Below are positions 23,950 to 37,312 of a stretch of 64,000 nucleotides of DNA, one piece after another (positions within the stretch are counted from its first letter, which is position 1; each line of letters begins with the position of its first letter). Origin of the DNA: Himantopus leucocephalus (taxonomy: Eukaryota > Chordata > Aves > Charadriiformes > Recurvirostridae); assembly GCA_003993805.1 (NCBI GenBank), contig RSEF01000003.1:36668556-36732555 (forward strand), written 5' to 3'. A program made the position numbers and the translations under genes. Below the pieces are notes generated by a model. The model made no database searches, was not told where the DNA came from, and saw only the letters and a list, made by a program, of their open reading frames with translations.

Positions 23950-26900
23950 GTAAGCATTCCCATATAGTACATAATGCAGATAATAAGAGAGGTAATGATA
24001 AAAGTTACAAATCCTCTTGGCTTCAGCAGAGCACAATGCTTTTTAAAAAGGTGGAGGTGGAGAGAGAACATTTTAAAATAGATTTTCTGAACTTTCCTAT
24101 CCAGGTCTGTTGATTTTCTGTTATTTCTCTTATATATTTCCAAATTAGAAAAGAATCAAACCCCCATGAAGTAATCAGTCTCCTCTGTTTTAGAGAGACC
24201 TGTTTCATTGTCTGGGTAACAATGTCAGCCTGTTCTGTTATTGATTAATATGATCAGTCGGCCTCTGAACAGAAAATGTTGTGAATCAGTTACTTTGTGT
24301 ATCTAATTTATCCCCCAATAGCTTTTGCCAAAAAAAATACTGGTAAGAAGAAAATTGATGAAAAAATCACATTTTTATTCATGGACAAGTTTTGCATGGA
24401 AAAGAAGCTTAACTTCTTCATTCTTGGAATGCAGTACTTGTATTTAGCTTTACTGCGAGCTAAACAATACTTTGTGACTGGTTCACCTTTGTGGCCTTTA
24501 AATGCACTTGTCTATACAGACAGACAACTAATCTGATTTGATATATTTCATTTCTAAAATTTTAAAACGTGCTTTCTGGACCTCATCTAAAGTCAAGGCA
24601 ATCTAATTGATAAGATATCCTTTCTACAGTCCTTAATGCAGTAGGGTGAGATATTCATGTATTTCCCATGGCTTTAAAGAAGTATTTCCATTTTCTGAGA
24701 AAGGCCAAAAACCTCCTTCCAAGGACATAATGACCCAAATCTAATTTGATTGTATATGCTTCCAGTCATGTCTACACTTGTATCTTAATATTATAAAAGT
24801 GATAATCTAGGTAATAGCTTGTATCTGCCCTACTCCTGCTAAATTACAGCACCAACAGGCTCCACTAAGGCTTCATTTTATCTCTGAGAAACTGACTTCA
24901 GACCACTTTGTGAATTAACCCAGGACTCCAATATCCAAGTCTATCATCCTGTCAAATTTTGCTGGCCACAAATTTTCTTTAAAACCAGTCGCAGCAAAAT
25001 GAAAAGCCCAGATGATTAAATCTTCCTGAATCCTAAAATCTCTAGGTTTAAGGGAAAAAAATATGGAGGAAGGGGGGCTTTGTGAATGAAGTTGGAAGGC
25101 AGATGAAATCCAACAAAAGCAAAAAAGAAAAGTTCTGTCTTCTGTGTTACTGTCTTCCGTTTCCATGGAAACTGAGGCTGGATTGGCAAAAATGGGTTAA
25201 AGTGCTTTACAGTGACAGAGACTAATCACTGTTATTTTATAACATTACTATTGTCAGTTGAAGGGAGGGCTGCATTCTGAGGAGACATAGGTTTGCAATG
25301 AGTCTACTCCTTGCTGAAACTATCAGACAGCAAAAATACGTGGCATGAGAAATTTTGATTAAATATACAGTAAATCAATACAGACTATATAAAAGACATA
25401 AGAACCTGAGAAATACTGTATGTGAGAGAACACTTAATCCCAAAGTCAATGAATAGCAAAATCCAACCATATAACTACTTGACTTTTCAAAATACTGAGA
25501 AAACACTCAATTACTTCGTAAATACAGAAAAATTAATCTGTCTGTCCTCTTTTCCAATGTGTGCATTATTCACAGGGGGAGTTACTTCAGATGATCTGCA
25601 ACAAAAAAAATTCTCAGCCTGCATTGTTATCTTGAAAATAAGTTTTATCCCTTGTGGTTAAAAATCTAGACTTTCACTGGATGGAAAATTCAGCATCTGT
25701 TAATTTTCCAGAGCTTTGCTTACAGCACTAAAACACTTTCAACACTTATTTTCTTCTGAGCTTGGTAGATCAGAGGAAAAATATAAACTCATTTCCCTCA
25801 GAAACATTGCTTTCTGAAGCCAACAACATCCTCAGATTTTAGGTGTGTGTTCACAACTGCTTGGAAAAAAGCAGTCAGCAGTACTAGTGGATGAGAATGG
25901 GCACTCATTAAATGGAAAGCAAATGGTTTGTCTTATGGGAACACTGCAAAATGTTAATTGTTCAAAACCCTATTTAAAAGTGTTGATGACCATGCCAGAA
26001 ATTTTTTACTTTGAGAGTCTCGCTGTGGATATCATCCCATAGTTGAAGTTCCTTAAGTTATGCTTTGTCGAGTATCCTTTTGTATTCTGGAAAACGGGCC
26101 ATTTTTGTGAAATGTTCCACATACAGCATGCCTGTACTTAAGGATAACCCTTAAGCACCATCAGACTTTTTCAGCCTCTGTGCAACCCCATAGATACCTG
26201 GAGGCCTTGGTCTGAAGGTTTGGTGGGCGACCCAACCCGACTGGGGTTCCCAAACTGTCCCCTGCCCAGGCCTGTGCCACGCCGCTCTGCTGCTGGCTTG
26301 CCCGTGGGATTTAACCTGGCACAAGGGAGGATGAACAGGGCAGGATGGATGGGGCTGGGTGAAATTCAGGTATTTCTGCCTTAGCAAAAACCCCAGGGAG
26401 TGGCAGGCTAGACTGATGTCCAGAAGATCCCCGTCCGATTTAGGTATCTGGAACAACATATTTTCCTGGGTTTTCAAAATAACTAGGCTGCAGGATAGTC
26501 TAAGGTGGGGTTGCCTCTTTGAAGTTGTTTGCTGTGATTAAAACGCTTAACTGCTTCTTGGGCTGGAGTGAAAAGAGCCTGTGTTTCAGGAGGAGTCACC
26601 ACCAGACTTGGGCTCCCAGTGCCAGGTCACAGCGCCGGTGGCTGGATGGAGGGTATGACCACCTTTTCTGCCAAGCTCGAGACAGCAGGTTCCTCTGGGA
26701 ATATGTATTAAATCAAGTGAAATAAAGACAGATATGAACATTCTGTGACTTCCGCCAGGGCTTAGGGATGAGTAAAATAAATGTTAACTTTTCATTCAGT
26801 CTCAAGTCTGACAATCCCAGGGGAATCTTTAGAGCTCAGCTTAAAAAAGCCCAAAGTAGAACAAACCCTATTCTCCTCAGTGTCAATTGTCATAATCCTG

Positions 26901-27179
26901 TGAACCTGAATGACTGAAGCACCCTTTTTCATACTAAAATGAAAGGATATATCAAAATACCATTTCATCTTGGATTGAACTCCATATGCCTAATGAACTT
27001 GTTAGAAGTTAATTCACAAGATGCTTTTATTTGAATTATATTTATATTTAAATAACAATGAAGATTTTTCACATCACAACTAGCTGATTAAAATATTTTA
27101 AGAAGTGACACAATAATAAAGATGTTCAAAGTTGGTATTAGAACTCATGGCTTTGGTAACTCGTACATGAAGGCAAAAT

Positions 27180-27760
27180 CTTCTGAAAAAAGGACAGAGA
27201 ATGGAGATGAAAGAGGGTAAAGCAAAGTTTGTGAAAACAAGAATTATTAGATTCAGTAAGAGACATAGGGCAGGACTGCATAATTGGGCTAAAAGGGGTC
27301 AAAAGTAAAGCATGTCAAGAAGGATTTGAAGGGTGAGGTGGAGGGCAACTTTGACTTTATCCCCTGTTTAGTTCAGCACAGATGAAAAAATAAAGTGATA
27401 TGTGGAGCAGAGGAGAGATTCAGGGATTGTTCAGGCAAGGAAAGCATAAGAGAGCAGGAACAGCCAAATCAAGTGAAAAGCAAAGAGAGCTGAAAAAAGA
27501 AAGAAAAAGTATTGCAACTCTGGACATTGAAGAAAAAGATAGGAGAGTCAGGACCCCAAAATCATGGTTCTTGGAAATGACATTTGTTGTGGGAAAGAGC
27601 ACAAGAGATAGAAGTACAAGAAAATGAGCTGAAATACTGATATAGTATGCAAAGTAAATAAAGAGAAAGCAGGCAAAAGTGGTAAAAATTAAGAACAGCA
27701 AAATAAGTTGAAGCGAAAGCATTTAAGAAAGAGAATGAGGTTTTCTTTAGAGAATTTCTA
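27180..27760 (+). other. Purine-rich (A/G) asymmetric tract
   Basis: The plus strand is strongly enriched in A and G over roughly 600 bases, with many GAAAAAG-type runs and few C or T clusters. The complementary pyrimidine richness generates long hydrophobic antisense ORFs. No repeat unit is evident. Confidence 0.5.
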
Positions 27761-27929
27761 GATGGTCTTCGAGAATAGAGATATTCCCAAAATGATAAAA
27801 TCATTAGTATAGAAAAGATGAGAAAATACACTCTCTCTCAACCAGAACATGAAGAGGAAGGACTTATTCACCAGTCCATACTTGGGCTGAGGGGTAAGGT
27901 AGTGAATTAGCTGCACCAAACAGGTCAAA

Positions 27930-28215
27930 CTGGTGAAGGAGCGAGATGCCACCTGCCTGTGCAGTCCTGGACAGGTTGTGGTTTACCTAGAGCAGGATTC
28001 CCCAGCAGCCACACTGCTGCCTGCTCACCACCCACTGCCTGTCATCCCTCTGATGATCCTGTCTGCCCCACAGCTGGTTGAGGGTGGGGGGAGTCCACAG
28101 AAAACACCCCTGCACCCAGTCCTACCCCCATGGAGGGGCCTGGCTCAGCCATCGCTGTCCAGTTCCTCCCAAGAAACCTCTCTTCTCAGCTCACCACCTC
28201 CATAGCGTCCCCCAG
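27930..28215 (+). other. Local GC-rich block
   Basis: This block is clearly richer in C and G than the AT-rich DNA on both sides, but it holds few CpGs, so it is not a CpG island. It contains a 90-codon proline- and serine-rich frame (27933-28205) with no recognisable domain. It could be an old repeat, a regulatory element or a non-coding exon. Confidence 0.3.
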
Positions 28216-28775
28216 GAATAAGCAAACACAGCCACCTCCTGCTTTCACTCCCAGTGGCCTTTTCCCTTTGGATTTTAAACCACTTAGTGGATTATATCAC
28301 TAATTACTCCTTTCTTTCCCTTTCCAGCACGCTTTCAATCCTTGTACCTCCAGCTGTGTGTGTCACACTGTAATCAATTCAATGAGACTGTGCTGATGTG
28401 ACAAGCTATACAAGGGTGGCTTTACTAGAAAATAAATTTTAAAAAACCCTTTAGCAGTCTGTCGTAGAGGAGGTAGATTATCTGAGGTTAATCCCACGTG
28501 TGTTATCCTGAGGTTTGAAATACTGAGCCCATTTATATGCATTTCTGTTTGTTCAGTTGTATGCGCAATAGGACTTGTGTATAGTCACCTATTTCTCTGT
28601 AATTTTTACTTTTTAAATCTGTTGTGTGTTGGATCATTAACTCAAGGTGAGACGTCTCTTGCAGTCATTTCCTCTAACCTCACTGCATAAACTGGTCTCC
28701 TGGGTAACAGTGTTCATGGATGATCTGAACATCCTTGTTTTTAGGGCAGACTTTGTATTGCTCTGCATCTGTGTA

Positions 28776-28839
28776 GTCATTTACACTGGCACAATCTGAA
28801 ATGCATATACGGTTTTAAATTAAACCTGGTGTAAATGAG
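28776..28839. repeat. Short imperfect inverted repeat
   Basis: TCATTTACACTGG on the left is mirrored by CCTGGTGTAAATGA on the right. A TTTACAC core with mirrored GTGTAAA is typical of old palindromic MITE-like repeats in amniotes. Assignment is tentative. Confidence 0.35.
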
Positions 28840-29686
28840 AACATAGACTAATGGAGAATTAATGTTCATTGTCAAGTTTTTTGTTCCTTTGTCACCCCTG
28901 TGAGCAAAGCCAGCAATAGGCAATGTTGTTAGCAGTCTCTCTTCTGATCCACACTGAAGAAATGGAAAGAGGAAGAAATGGGGAAAATATTATAGAGGCA
29001 AAATATTGAAAATAAAGAAACAAAACCTGAATGAAAAACAGTATTAACAGACACAAGAAGGCCTGTAATTGATGGTATCTTCTACAGTCAGAATAACAAA
29101 AGCACTTTCATCAGACGTTCTTTCACACTTGTAAAAGTTATATTAGAAATATGAAATACAAGAACTCCCAAGACATGCCTATAAACAGAGGATGCAGGAA
29201 AGTGAGCTGAGAGGCACCTTTATGGAAGTTAATGTTCCTTGTTAGCTTGAACAATGACATGCAGGTTAAGCACTTTTGGTTAACAGAATTTTCCAGGTCA
29301 TATCAAGTTGAGGTAATCCATACAGACCCTTAAATACACTGCAGACACTGCATAAACAAATATGTGAAAGCTTGTATTTGGTGGATGGCTTAGCTGATAC
29401 CTGGCACTGGGCTCCATGCTTGTTGAGGTCTGGCTCTAGCAGATGAAAGAAAAAGACACCGTGCTCCAGATTAATGCTTCCCAGGGCATCACATGCTGCC
29501 TTTCACGTGATAACACCCAGCCGCAGCACCAGAGGGGAACCTTCCTTCCCCTGCTGGCACTGAGATCAGGGCTGCTTCCATCCATGACCAACCTCCCCAG
29601 ACCTATCCAATTTGGAAATAGAAAACTCACAGCTTTGTTGGGTTTTATTGTACCAAATGTGCAGATGAATTATTTTATAAAGATTA

Positions 29687-29753
29687 GGGGCCAGCACCTC
29701 AGCCAGGAGAAACTGGCTCATTGACTTCAATAGAGCTGAGCTGATTGATGCAG
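29687..29753 (+). repeat. Old palindromic MITE-like repeat, partial
   Basis: GGGGCCAGCACCTCAGCC, then CTCATTGACTTCAATAGAGC, resembles the left half and centre of an old amniote repeat of the form GGGGCCAGATCCTCAGC...CATTGACTTCAATG. The right half has decayed. Such copies predate bird radiations. The name of the family is not asserted. Confidence 0.45.
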
Positions 29754-32700
29754 GCTTTGGGACTCCCCCTGTTTGGTCAAAACTCATTCTGATCATTTCG
29801 TCTGAACAAATGCAGACTGAAGGGAAGGGCTAGGAAGCGCTTTAAGTTCACAAACAATGAAATTGTCCTGTGTAAGTTTTTGTGTCGACCAGCTTCCCAC
29901 AGGCTGTCCGCAGCTCCCAAAATCTGTGGCCTTCCAGGGAAATATCTTGCTGCAATTTCTGAGTAAATTTCAAGGAGGAATTTCCTGAAAGTGAAAAAGC
30001 TAGGATCAATGCTGTATCCCTAATTGTTTTACATATTAGAATGAGGTATAGCAATTACACAAATTTTATAGAAATAATAATCTTTCTGGATAAAATAGTT
30101 CTCAGAAGGCCCAGTACAGACCGAGCTCCCATCGTGGGAGATGTCAATCACCACATCCCACTGCAACTATGGGGGGGTTGATTTCTAATTTTTTTTTTTT
30201 GATGGTTAGTGTAGAAGATAATGTGAATTGATGAATAAGCACACTAAATGGTTATTACCATAAAAACCCTAACTGAAGTCTAATAAACACTGTTTAAATG
30301 TGGATTTCACAGGTACTGCATGTTGAGACTAAGTGATAAGTTCTTTTGGAGCTCTGTTTCAGGTTATTTTCTGACTCAGGAAGAGTACAGAATCATTTTA
30401 CATTCAGTTAACCCAGAAATGTTGTTTTCATGGTAAAGAAAGGAAAAGTATTGCTAAAGACTCAATAAATGTACATAGCTCCACCAACATTCAAGATGTT
30501 TCAATAATTGAGAAAAGTGAGAAATCTTGGTTCCTTACCTCTTCTTTCAAATTAATTTCTGCATCCTAAATTGAAGGAAAACAATGTATTTTGAAGATTT
30601 GCTGTATCACCATGGTTAATTCTGACCCTCCTGTTAGTTATCATATTTGCACTTTATGACTAGTCTCTAAACCTGTAGCAGTAGCCAGCTTTTTTAAAAG
30701 CTGCTAGGTTTCTCTCTTGTCGTTTAAAATTAAAAATATCACAAACATAAATCCAAAGTGGTGTCTAAAAGCAGGTATGGTCACATTGGTATAATGAGAA
30801 ATTGGTTGTTTGCAAAACCTGAATGATCCTATGGCAGTACAACCAATTCCTGTTGTAAGCATCCCAGCATATTTTGCACTAATATTAGGATATTATGGAA
30901 CAGTAAATAAAAAAGAGATAGCCTTTGACTATAAAATTAAAGAAAACTAAAAATATTCCTTTTTTTGGTCTAAGTTTTGAGTTGTTATGATATATATAAT
31001 TATAATGCACAAGGTTTTTTATTATTTCATGTCTGTTTTATGCTCCTTCCCTTGTGTTGACTTCTAATAGCTGTGGAACAGAACTAGCACAAAATATTGT
31101 TAAAGGGGATGATTTTTGTCTCTAATTTTGCTTTTCATGACTGTGTAGAATTTCTGTCATGAATTTTTTTGATCACAGGGATAACATAATTTACTTACAA
31201 AGCCACTGCATTTTTTTTAAGGGCAAGAACTCTATCTGGTGTACTGTGAAAGATTGCTAGCATTGTAAGTAAAAGCTGCACCTGAAAATAACAAAAATGG
31301 CCCTTTTCCTCATTTTCTCCAAATATCTATTGAAAAAGAACTGGAATCCACTAAGCCCTCAAGATTTTATAAAATTTGGTGAGGACAACATCCTTTCGTA
31401 GTATTTTATTCCCTCAGGTATTTCTTCTACAGTTACAGGAAAATTATTAGTATTATTCTTTATTGGTTTGGATACAGAAGGGATTTCTGACATTTAAAAA
31501 ACATGTATTATAGTTTGCTCAGTCATCCAGAAGAATTCAGATTATGACAGTAAAGTAATATTATTAACGGATCTGAAAAAAAAAAAATCTTAATTTTTTT
31601 GTCCTTATACATTTCCTAACATTATTGCTGTAAGTGATCTGCATGGTGGGATAAGGGATTGCACTTTTGTAACTGTGCTACCAGCTGGGGCAGGATATAG
31701 CTGTGAGGAAGGAGAGGAGTTGTGGTTTCTTCCTCAGCTGGCAGTACGGATGACATGTAGGACAGCAGGTGACTTATACCCCATGTGCCCTTTCCAATAA
31801 CATTTCCAGGTTTCTACAGTCACAAATTTTATTTGTAAATATTGACCAGGGTGTGGCAGGCGAGAATGTGACTCGCGTTTTGCACCCCTGAGAAGGAAAG
31901 GGAAGAAATAAGAATTCTTGTTGTGCCACTGGGACCCGTGTTGGGGTGAGCTGACATAAATAAATGCTGTGAACCGGCTTATTTGTCCTCCCTCAGTGCA
32001 CAGGAATAGGAATGTGAAGACAAGGGCAGATCAATACACTAAGCAGAGAAGCTGAGTCAGGCAAGAAATATTGATATTTACTGTTGGTTTGGGCCTGCAA
32101 CAAATAACCATCCCTTTCCTTGAGGCCTGAAAAATAGGGAGGGACTCATGCTGTGGAGGTATGTTGTCTCTCAGGACTGCTGCAGAAATGAGGTAGTTTA
32201 TGCAGTCTTAAAGGTCAGAGTCTCCTGAAACTTTTAGCTCCTGTTGAGTAACGATGTCCTCCACAAGCTGCTGTGGACACCTGGAAGGATTAACCTGGAG
32301 GCACTCTCCTGAGGCAAGTCTATTTCTTAAAAATGGTTGGGAGGAATTGCATGGAGATGTTCCTCATCCTCGCAGCGTGGGTCAGGACTTGGATATTTCC
32401 TTAGCGCAGGGCTCCTCTGTGTAAATCGGCTTCTCACAGAGCTCTTTCCTTGGAGCGCGGAATAGCAGAGCTGACTGAGGAAAGCTTGCTGCACAGCTGA
32501 AACCGGCAACTGTCTCTGAAAAAAAGTGGCACACCAGGTATCATACAGCTGGAAATTCTTTTTCTGGCACAAGAAGATAAGATGCTGTTTAAGAGGCTAG
32601 GTAAATTAGACACCTCTGGATCTAGAGGGAGAATGACGGAGTTTTAGGCTCATGCATAGGTGTGGTTAAACATGCAAGCCATTCTCTGGGTTTTACTTTG

Positions 32701-33007
32701 GCAGCTAACCTTCAAAAGATTGATTTCCTTGTCTGGAGAAAGGGGAGGAGGTAAACTTCCTCTTTCTGCTGATTGCAATTTCCCCTAAAAATTAGCATTA
32801 ATTATTCCAGTTGTTTAACTATATTCGCAAGCATTTCTGTGCGGTTAATGAAAGCGTATGAAGGGGAGATTGAAAATGTATGGAATGATGTATAAGTAGC
32901 AGCAATGTTTTAAATATCTAGGTCTTTGGAGGCTTATGTGGCCAAACCTTCCCAACTTTTAGAGGTTAACCCATAATTTCTATGAATGTTAAAGTAAATC
33001 AACCATG
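29754..33007. other. Unique AT-rich non-coding DNA
   Basis: No gene or clear repeat was recognised. A and T homopolymer runs are frequent. A small cluster of CpGs lies at 32370-32510, under an unrecognised antisense ORF (32327-32572). Confidence 0.5.
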
Positions 33008-33070
33008 ATCTAAATCCCGCTCCCATGAAGTCAGTGGGAGTTTTGCCACCAATTTTAGTGGGAACAGGAC
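33008..33070. repeat. Old palindromic repeat relic
   Basis: CTCCCATGAAGTCAGTGGGAG is close to a perfect palindrome and is followed by TTTTGCC and a second ATTTTAGTGGGAACAGG block. This layout is known from old amniote dispersed repeats with CCATTGACTTCAATGGGA cores. It is heavily diverged. Confidence 0.45.
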
Positions 33071-36000
33071 CGAGCTGTGTAACTGTTATTTAATGCCTAT
33101 AGGAAAACTGAACACATCTATTTTGATTGGAAACAACATTATATAATAATTCCCCAAAATTCTGAGGTTAGCTGGCTGGTAGGAAATATAGTTCTTGGGG
33201 GAAAAAGTTGCTCCAACAGCTGTCATTTGCAATATATCACAATGCAAATGTTAATTCTAGTTAACGTTAAAGGAAACTGTCTAAAATAATTTAAGATGCA
33301 AAGAAGGGGATTTAAACATAATATTATCATATACCAACAGGCTTATGTCAAAAAAATTGACTTCCCAGGGAGTTGTTCACATTAGGCTAAACCATGCCAT
33401 GGGTAATGCCCAAAATAAAGACTGTGGTGGAAGCACCCAAAACACTGAGCCTCAGAGAAGAGCTTGTCCTCACTGCACACAGTAGAAGCAGGAAGTAATT
33501 TGTGACGCTTCATTTCTGTGGTGAAGCATCCTTTCCTCTCCCAATGCACAGGCTCTCATTCCTTTCACCAGTGTATGGTAGTGGTGGAGGAGGGTTTACC
33601 AGTCCTTCACTCACTCTCAGCCTGGCTGGTCCAGGGGGAAACCCTGCTGCCGTGCTGGAACAGGCTCTGTGGCCTCCCCCCAACACCTGGAGGTGTCTTT
33701 CTTCTTCCTGATCTCCGATACAGATGCAAAATGCAAAACATGTCACTTAGAGCAAGATTTCACCTTGAATATATCTTCAGGGCAAGTACGTAGCCTTATG
33801 CACAGTATGTATAAATAATTCCACAAAGAGTAATCTGAGACCACTCAAAAACGTGCATGCAGCAGGTACTTGCTACAAAGCAGTATGCATCACATCTTCG
33901 GCTAAAGTTGAAATAATTTATTTAAAACTGGGACAACTGCGTAGTGGTACAATTGTAAAATTTCTCTTTGTGTCCAGAGATAAGTATCTGACTGAAAGCT
34001 ATAAAAATTTCAAGAGTGCTCAGTCACAGATATAATAATAATGTGTTTACTTGTGTGATGAAAATTGCTTTCGGGAGCTTGATAAATCTCAGTAGATGTT
34101 ATCCAGGGTAATAACCTTGACCAGTTGACTTCTTTCTAACATGGTGCATTCATATTTAGATGGAGTATATCCAGGATATCATTTGGACTATATTCCTTCA
34201 CATACTGAGAAATAAAAGTACAGCCTGCTCAAATACTATTTGTCTCCTGACAGCTTCGTGGAAAATGATCTGGGGAAGGTTGGTGGTACACAAAACAGAA
34301 CTGATTGCTACAAGCATCTAAGCCTCTCCTCTCTTTCTTCTTTCTGACTGTATTTCAGACATAAGACCAGTTTCCCACCAAGGCGCAGTGCTGCTGTGAG
34401 TGGGCTGACCTGGGTGCAGGGCAGGAACGGGACTCCTTGGCCCCAGGGTGAAGCCACAGGCATGGAGCTCCTGGCATGGAGGGAGAGAGAGGTTAAGGAC
34501 TGACAACCACCCTGTCTCCAATGAGGCTTTGTTTCAGTGGATCAATGCTGAAGGAAGAATCATGTCCTCTGGTGTCCTCCATACAAACTCCCCTTAAATT
34601 TTGCACGACAAAGCTGTTTTTGTGGCAATCTTGTGATGCAGTTACCTTGCTGAATCACCACGTTTCAGGTGTTCCCAACTATATTTTTCTAAGTAGTGGA
34701 AACTAAAATATTCTGCTTCTGTCCACTCTGCATTCCCCTGGTACATACCATAAGTTCTGAGCTGCACCATTTAAAGGCAGAAGCATTTTCACTCTGTAAG
34801 GACTAAAATATAATCATACCTGGAAATTTTACTCAGTAGTTGCCTACATGACAAAGTAGGTGGCTCTGCTGAAACACTGTGTTTAAATTAATAATATAAC
34901 AATGATAATGTGAAAGCAATCTTTAGAAAGTCCATATATGACAGTCTATATCTGTCCTTATATCCACAATCTTTAGTCTCTCTCCCTCTTGTAGGAAGAG
35001 ACTTACATTTCTAAAGGAGCCTGAAGAGTCCTGTTTGCGTAAGACTGTCACCACAGGGCATGTCATCTTCCAGGTTCTTTGCCATTCATCCAGCAGATAA
35101 CATCCTGCTTTGAAAAACAAATCTTCATGTTTCAACACAGTTTTTGCTACACACGTGGAAGAGACATTTTGAATGCAAGCATGAGCAGCCATGCCATCTG
35201 CTCTCCATCATGGTACTTTTCCCAGTTTGAGGCAGACTATGGGGAAAATGATGCCGATGCTGGGCTGGGATTCTGACAGAAGATGGAGCCCTATGTGCCA
35301 CCCTCCTCCTATGAAACCGTTGTACATGTGTGTGTATGAAACAGCCCCATTTGTAATATTCATCCTCTGCTGATCTGCAAGGGTTTTACTCGGTGAAGGA
35401 AGGAGAAAAATGTCATGTGGGATGACTGGTGCCCAAGGAAGGGGCAGTAAAGGCAAATGATGAGTATTGTCTTCCTTGCCCACAATTGAGGATGGCTGCA
35501 ATCAAAAAATCAATGTTTATTGTGGCTGTAAGGGGCCTCCTAGACAAATCCAACCTTGCACAGAGTTCTGCCCTGCTACTGCTGATTGCTGTTCAGTCAG
35601 GAACAGCTTCCAGGCAGCAGAAGGCTTTAAAGACTTTGTTACCTCCATGGTTTTCCTCTTCTTTCCTTTGAGGCCAGGAAGGCTTATCTTCAGTACCCAG
35701 CAGTCTTGGTAAGAAAAAACGAGTACTTGTATTCACATATGAATACTTACATTTCCACATGAATATCAGTATCTCTGGGAGGGACAGCACCTCCACAATA
35801 CCAATGATACCCAAAATCTCCCTGTATGAATAATGGCAGAGAGGTGATCAAGACAGGGAGATGAACATGCCAAATTGAAACACAAGGAAGAACATACGGA
35901 AGTGTTTGTGAGTAAATTACTCCTTTCCATATATAGCCCAGCTGCACAGCATTTTCTTTCATGTGGTTACTATTTATAAAGCTTTGTGGAGAATTCCAGT

Positions 36001-37225
36001 TTGTGTTATACTGACTCCTCTGTAGTCTGAGAAATAATTTATAAGAGCATAAAGACAGACTATATTTTAAGAAAGAGGCAAAGAGCCAGAGGAAATGTTG
36101 AGCCTACAGCCTGATTTCTGCATTTCATGATATTTGAGAACTTGATTTATCAATCTTAATGTTACATTAACACAAGCACATCATTTCCTAGGATCTTCTC
36201 ATCAAATTTAAGAAAAAAAAAAAAGAAATTAAGAAGGTCTGAGTGCAACAGCATTGTAAATTCTTTCCTCTGTATCTTGCATTGCTTCCACAAAGATCAC
36301 CACATTGTGCTTTGTAGCTTCATTGTCCTATGAGCTCGGAAGGAAGAAAAGATCCTCTGTTCAGCAGAAGGCCGTTGTTGCCCCCAGACTCAGAAGAATA
36401 TAATGGTTTTCTCCATAGTGCCTTGCGCCGTCTTCAAGGGATGAATAAAAGAGCATTCTCTGGTTGCAATCCATGGTCCAACCAGTTAACCAGAGGAGGT
36501 GGACAGGCACTTATTAGGAAGGATTCTGCATCTAGTGTGTGGCAGACTTTAATGTACCAAAGGTGTACATGAACCTCCTCGGTCAGACAGGCTTGCTCTT
36601 AGCTGTGGCAATAACTCTTTGTGCATTAGTAACTCTTACAACTAATGTGGTTTCTAACATGGGGGCAAAGTTTACATTCAAAACATAGATTCATCAACTT
36701 TGTAACCCTTTGTAATTTTCTTTTGATTTAATCAAATTCTTCCTTCAGGAATAAAAGAAAATCATTAAATATAACAACAAAAATATGTGAAAAAAATCCA
36801 TGTTTCTTTTTGAGATTTCCTAAGTTTTGACTTCTCAGTTCAAATGACCTTTTTGTTTTGAGGTTTACTTTCACTGTATTTAAAAATAATAATGTTTAAA
36901 ATCAGTTAAATATGAAACTGGCGTATTTTCTTCCACAATTAATGAATCATGGCAGCTTGTAGCTATGCTTCTGGACTACTGATCCTCCTTTAGAAGCAAC
37001 TGAACATTTTGCTCCCTGAGATAAATGGGATTCCAGGAGGTTAAACACCCCACAGGAGACTTCATGTTCAGTTCAAATTTCAGCAGTAAACCTCGAGCAG
37101 AAAAAACCTTGCCAACTTTTGTGCCAGATTAATCCACTTATCTCCTAGTTACTTCACAGCCTTTTCTTACTTACCTCCTATTGATTCACTGCATGTTCGA
37201 GTTTTTTTCCTATGCTTTCTTGTAG

Positions 37226-37312
37226 ACGTGTTCTTGGAGTTTGAATGCTCTGAAGAAGGGAAGCCAGGAATTTCTGATAAGTACGCAGGTCCCTGACTAC
37301 AGACTCTTTAAG
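37226..37312 (+). other. Exon-like segment of 87 bases, unrecognised
   Basis: A textbook acceptor (TTTTTTTCCTATGCTTTCTTGTAG, 37202-37225) is followed by 87 bases and a consensus donor AAG|GTAAAT. The length is exactly 29 codons, and one frame is open throughout (for example SQEFLISTQVPDYRLFK). The phase 0/0 layout with clean splice sites is what a small internal coding exon looks like. No family is recognised and no partner exon is certain, so chance or a lncRNA exon remains likely. Confidence 0.25.

Larger units (their letters stand above)
19577..29686. other. Long unique non-coding stretch
   Basis: No known gene was recognised. It holds a G/T-rich low-complexity patch (19960-20015), two exon-like segments listed separately, GC-rich islands near 23100-23400 and 27930-28210, and a purine-rich asymmetric tract (27180-27760). 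ORFs in the purine-rich tract, including the hydrophobic antisense frame 27420-27722, follow from base composition. Confidence 0.5.

Noticed and set aside
27420..27831. Hydrophobic antisense ORFs that look like membrane proteins
   Set aside because: They mirror a purine-rich plus strand; Phe/Leu/Ser-rich translations are expected from pyrimidine-rich DNA.
35467..35712. Cysteine-rich frame that could suggest a small secreted peptide
   Set aside because: It overlaps another frame of similar length, has no signal peptide and no splice context, and the cysteine spacing matches no family I know.
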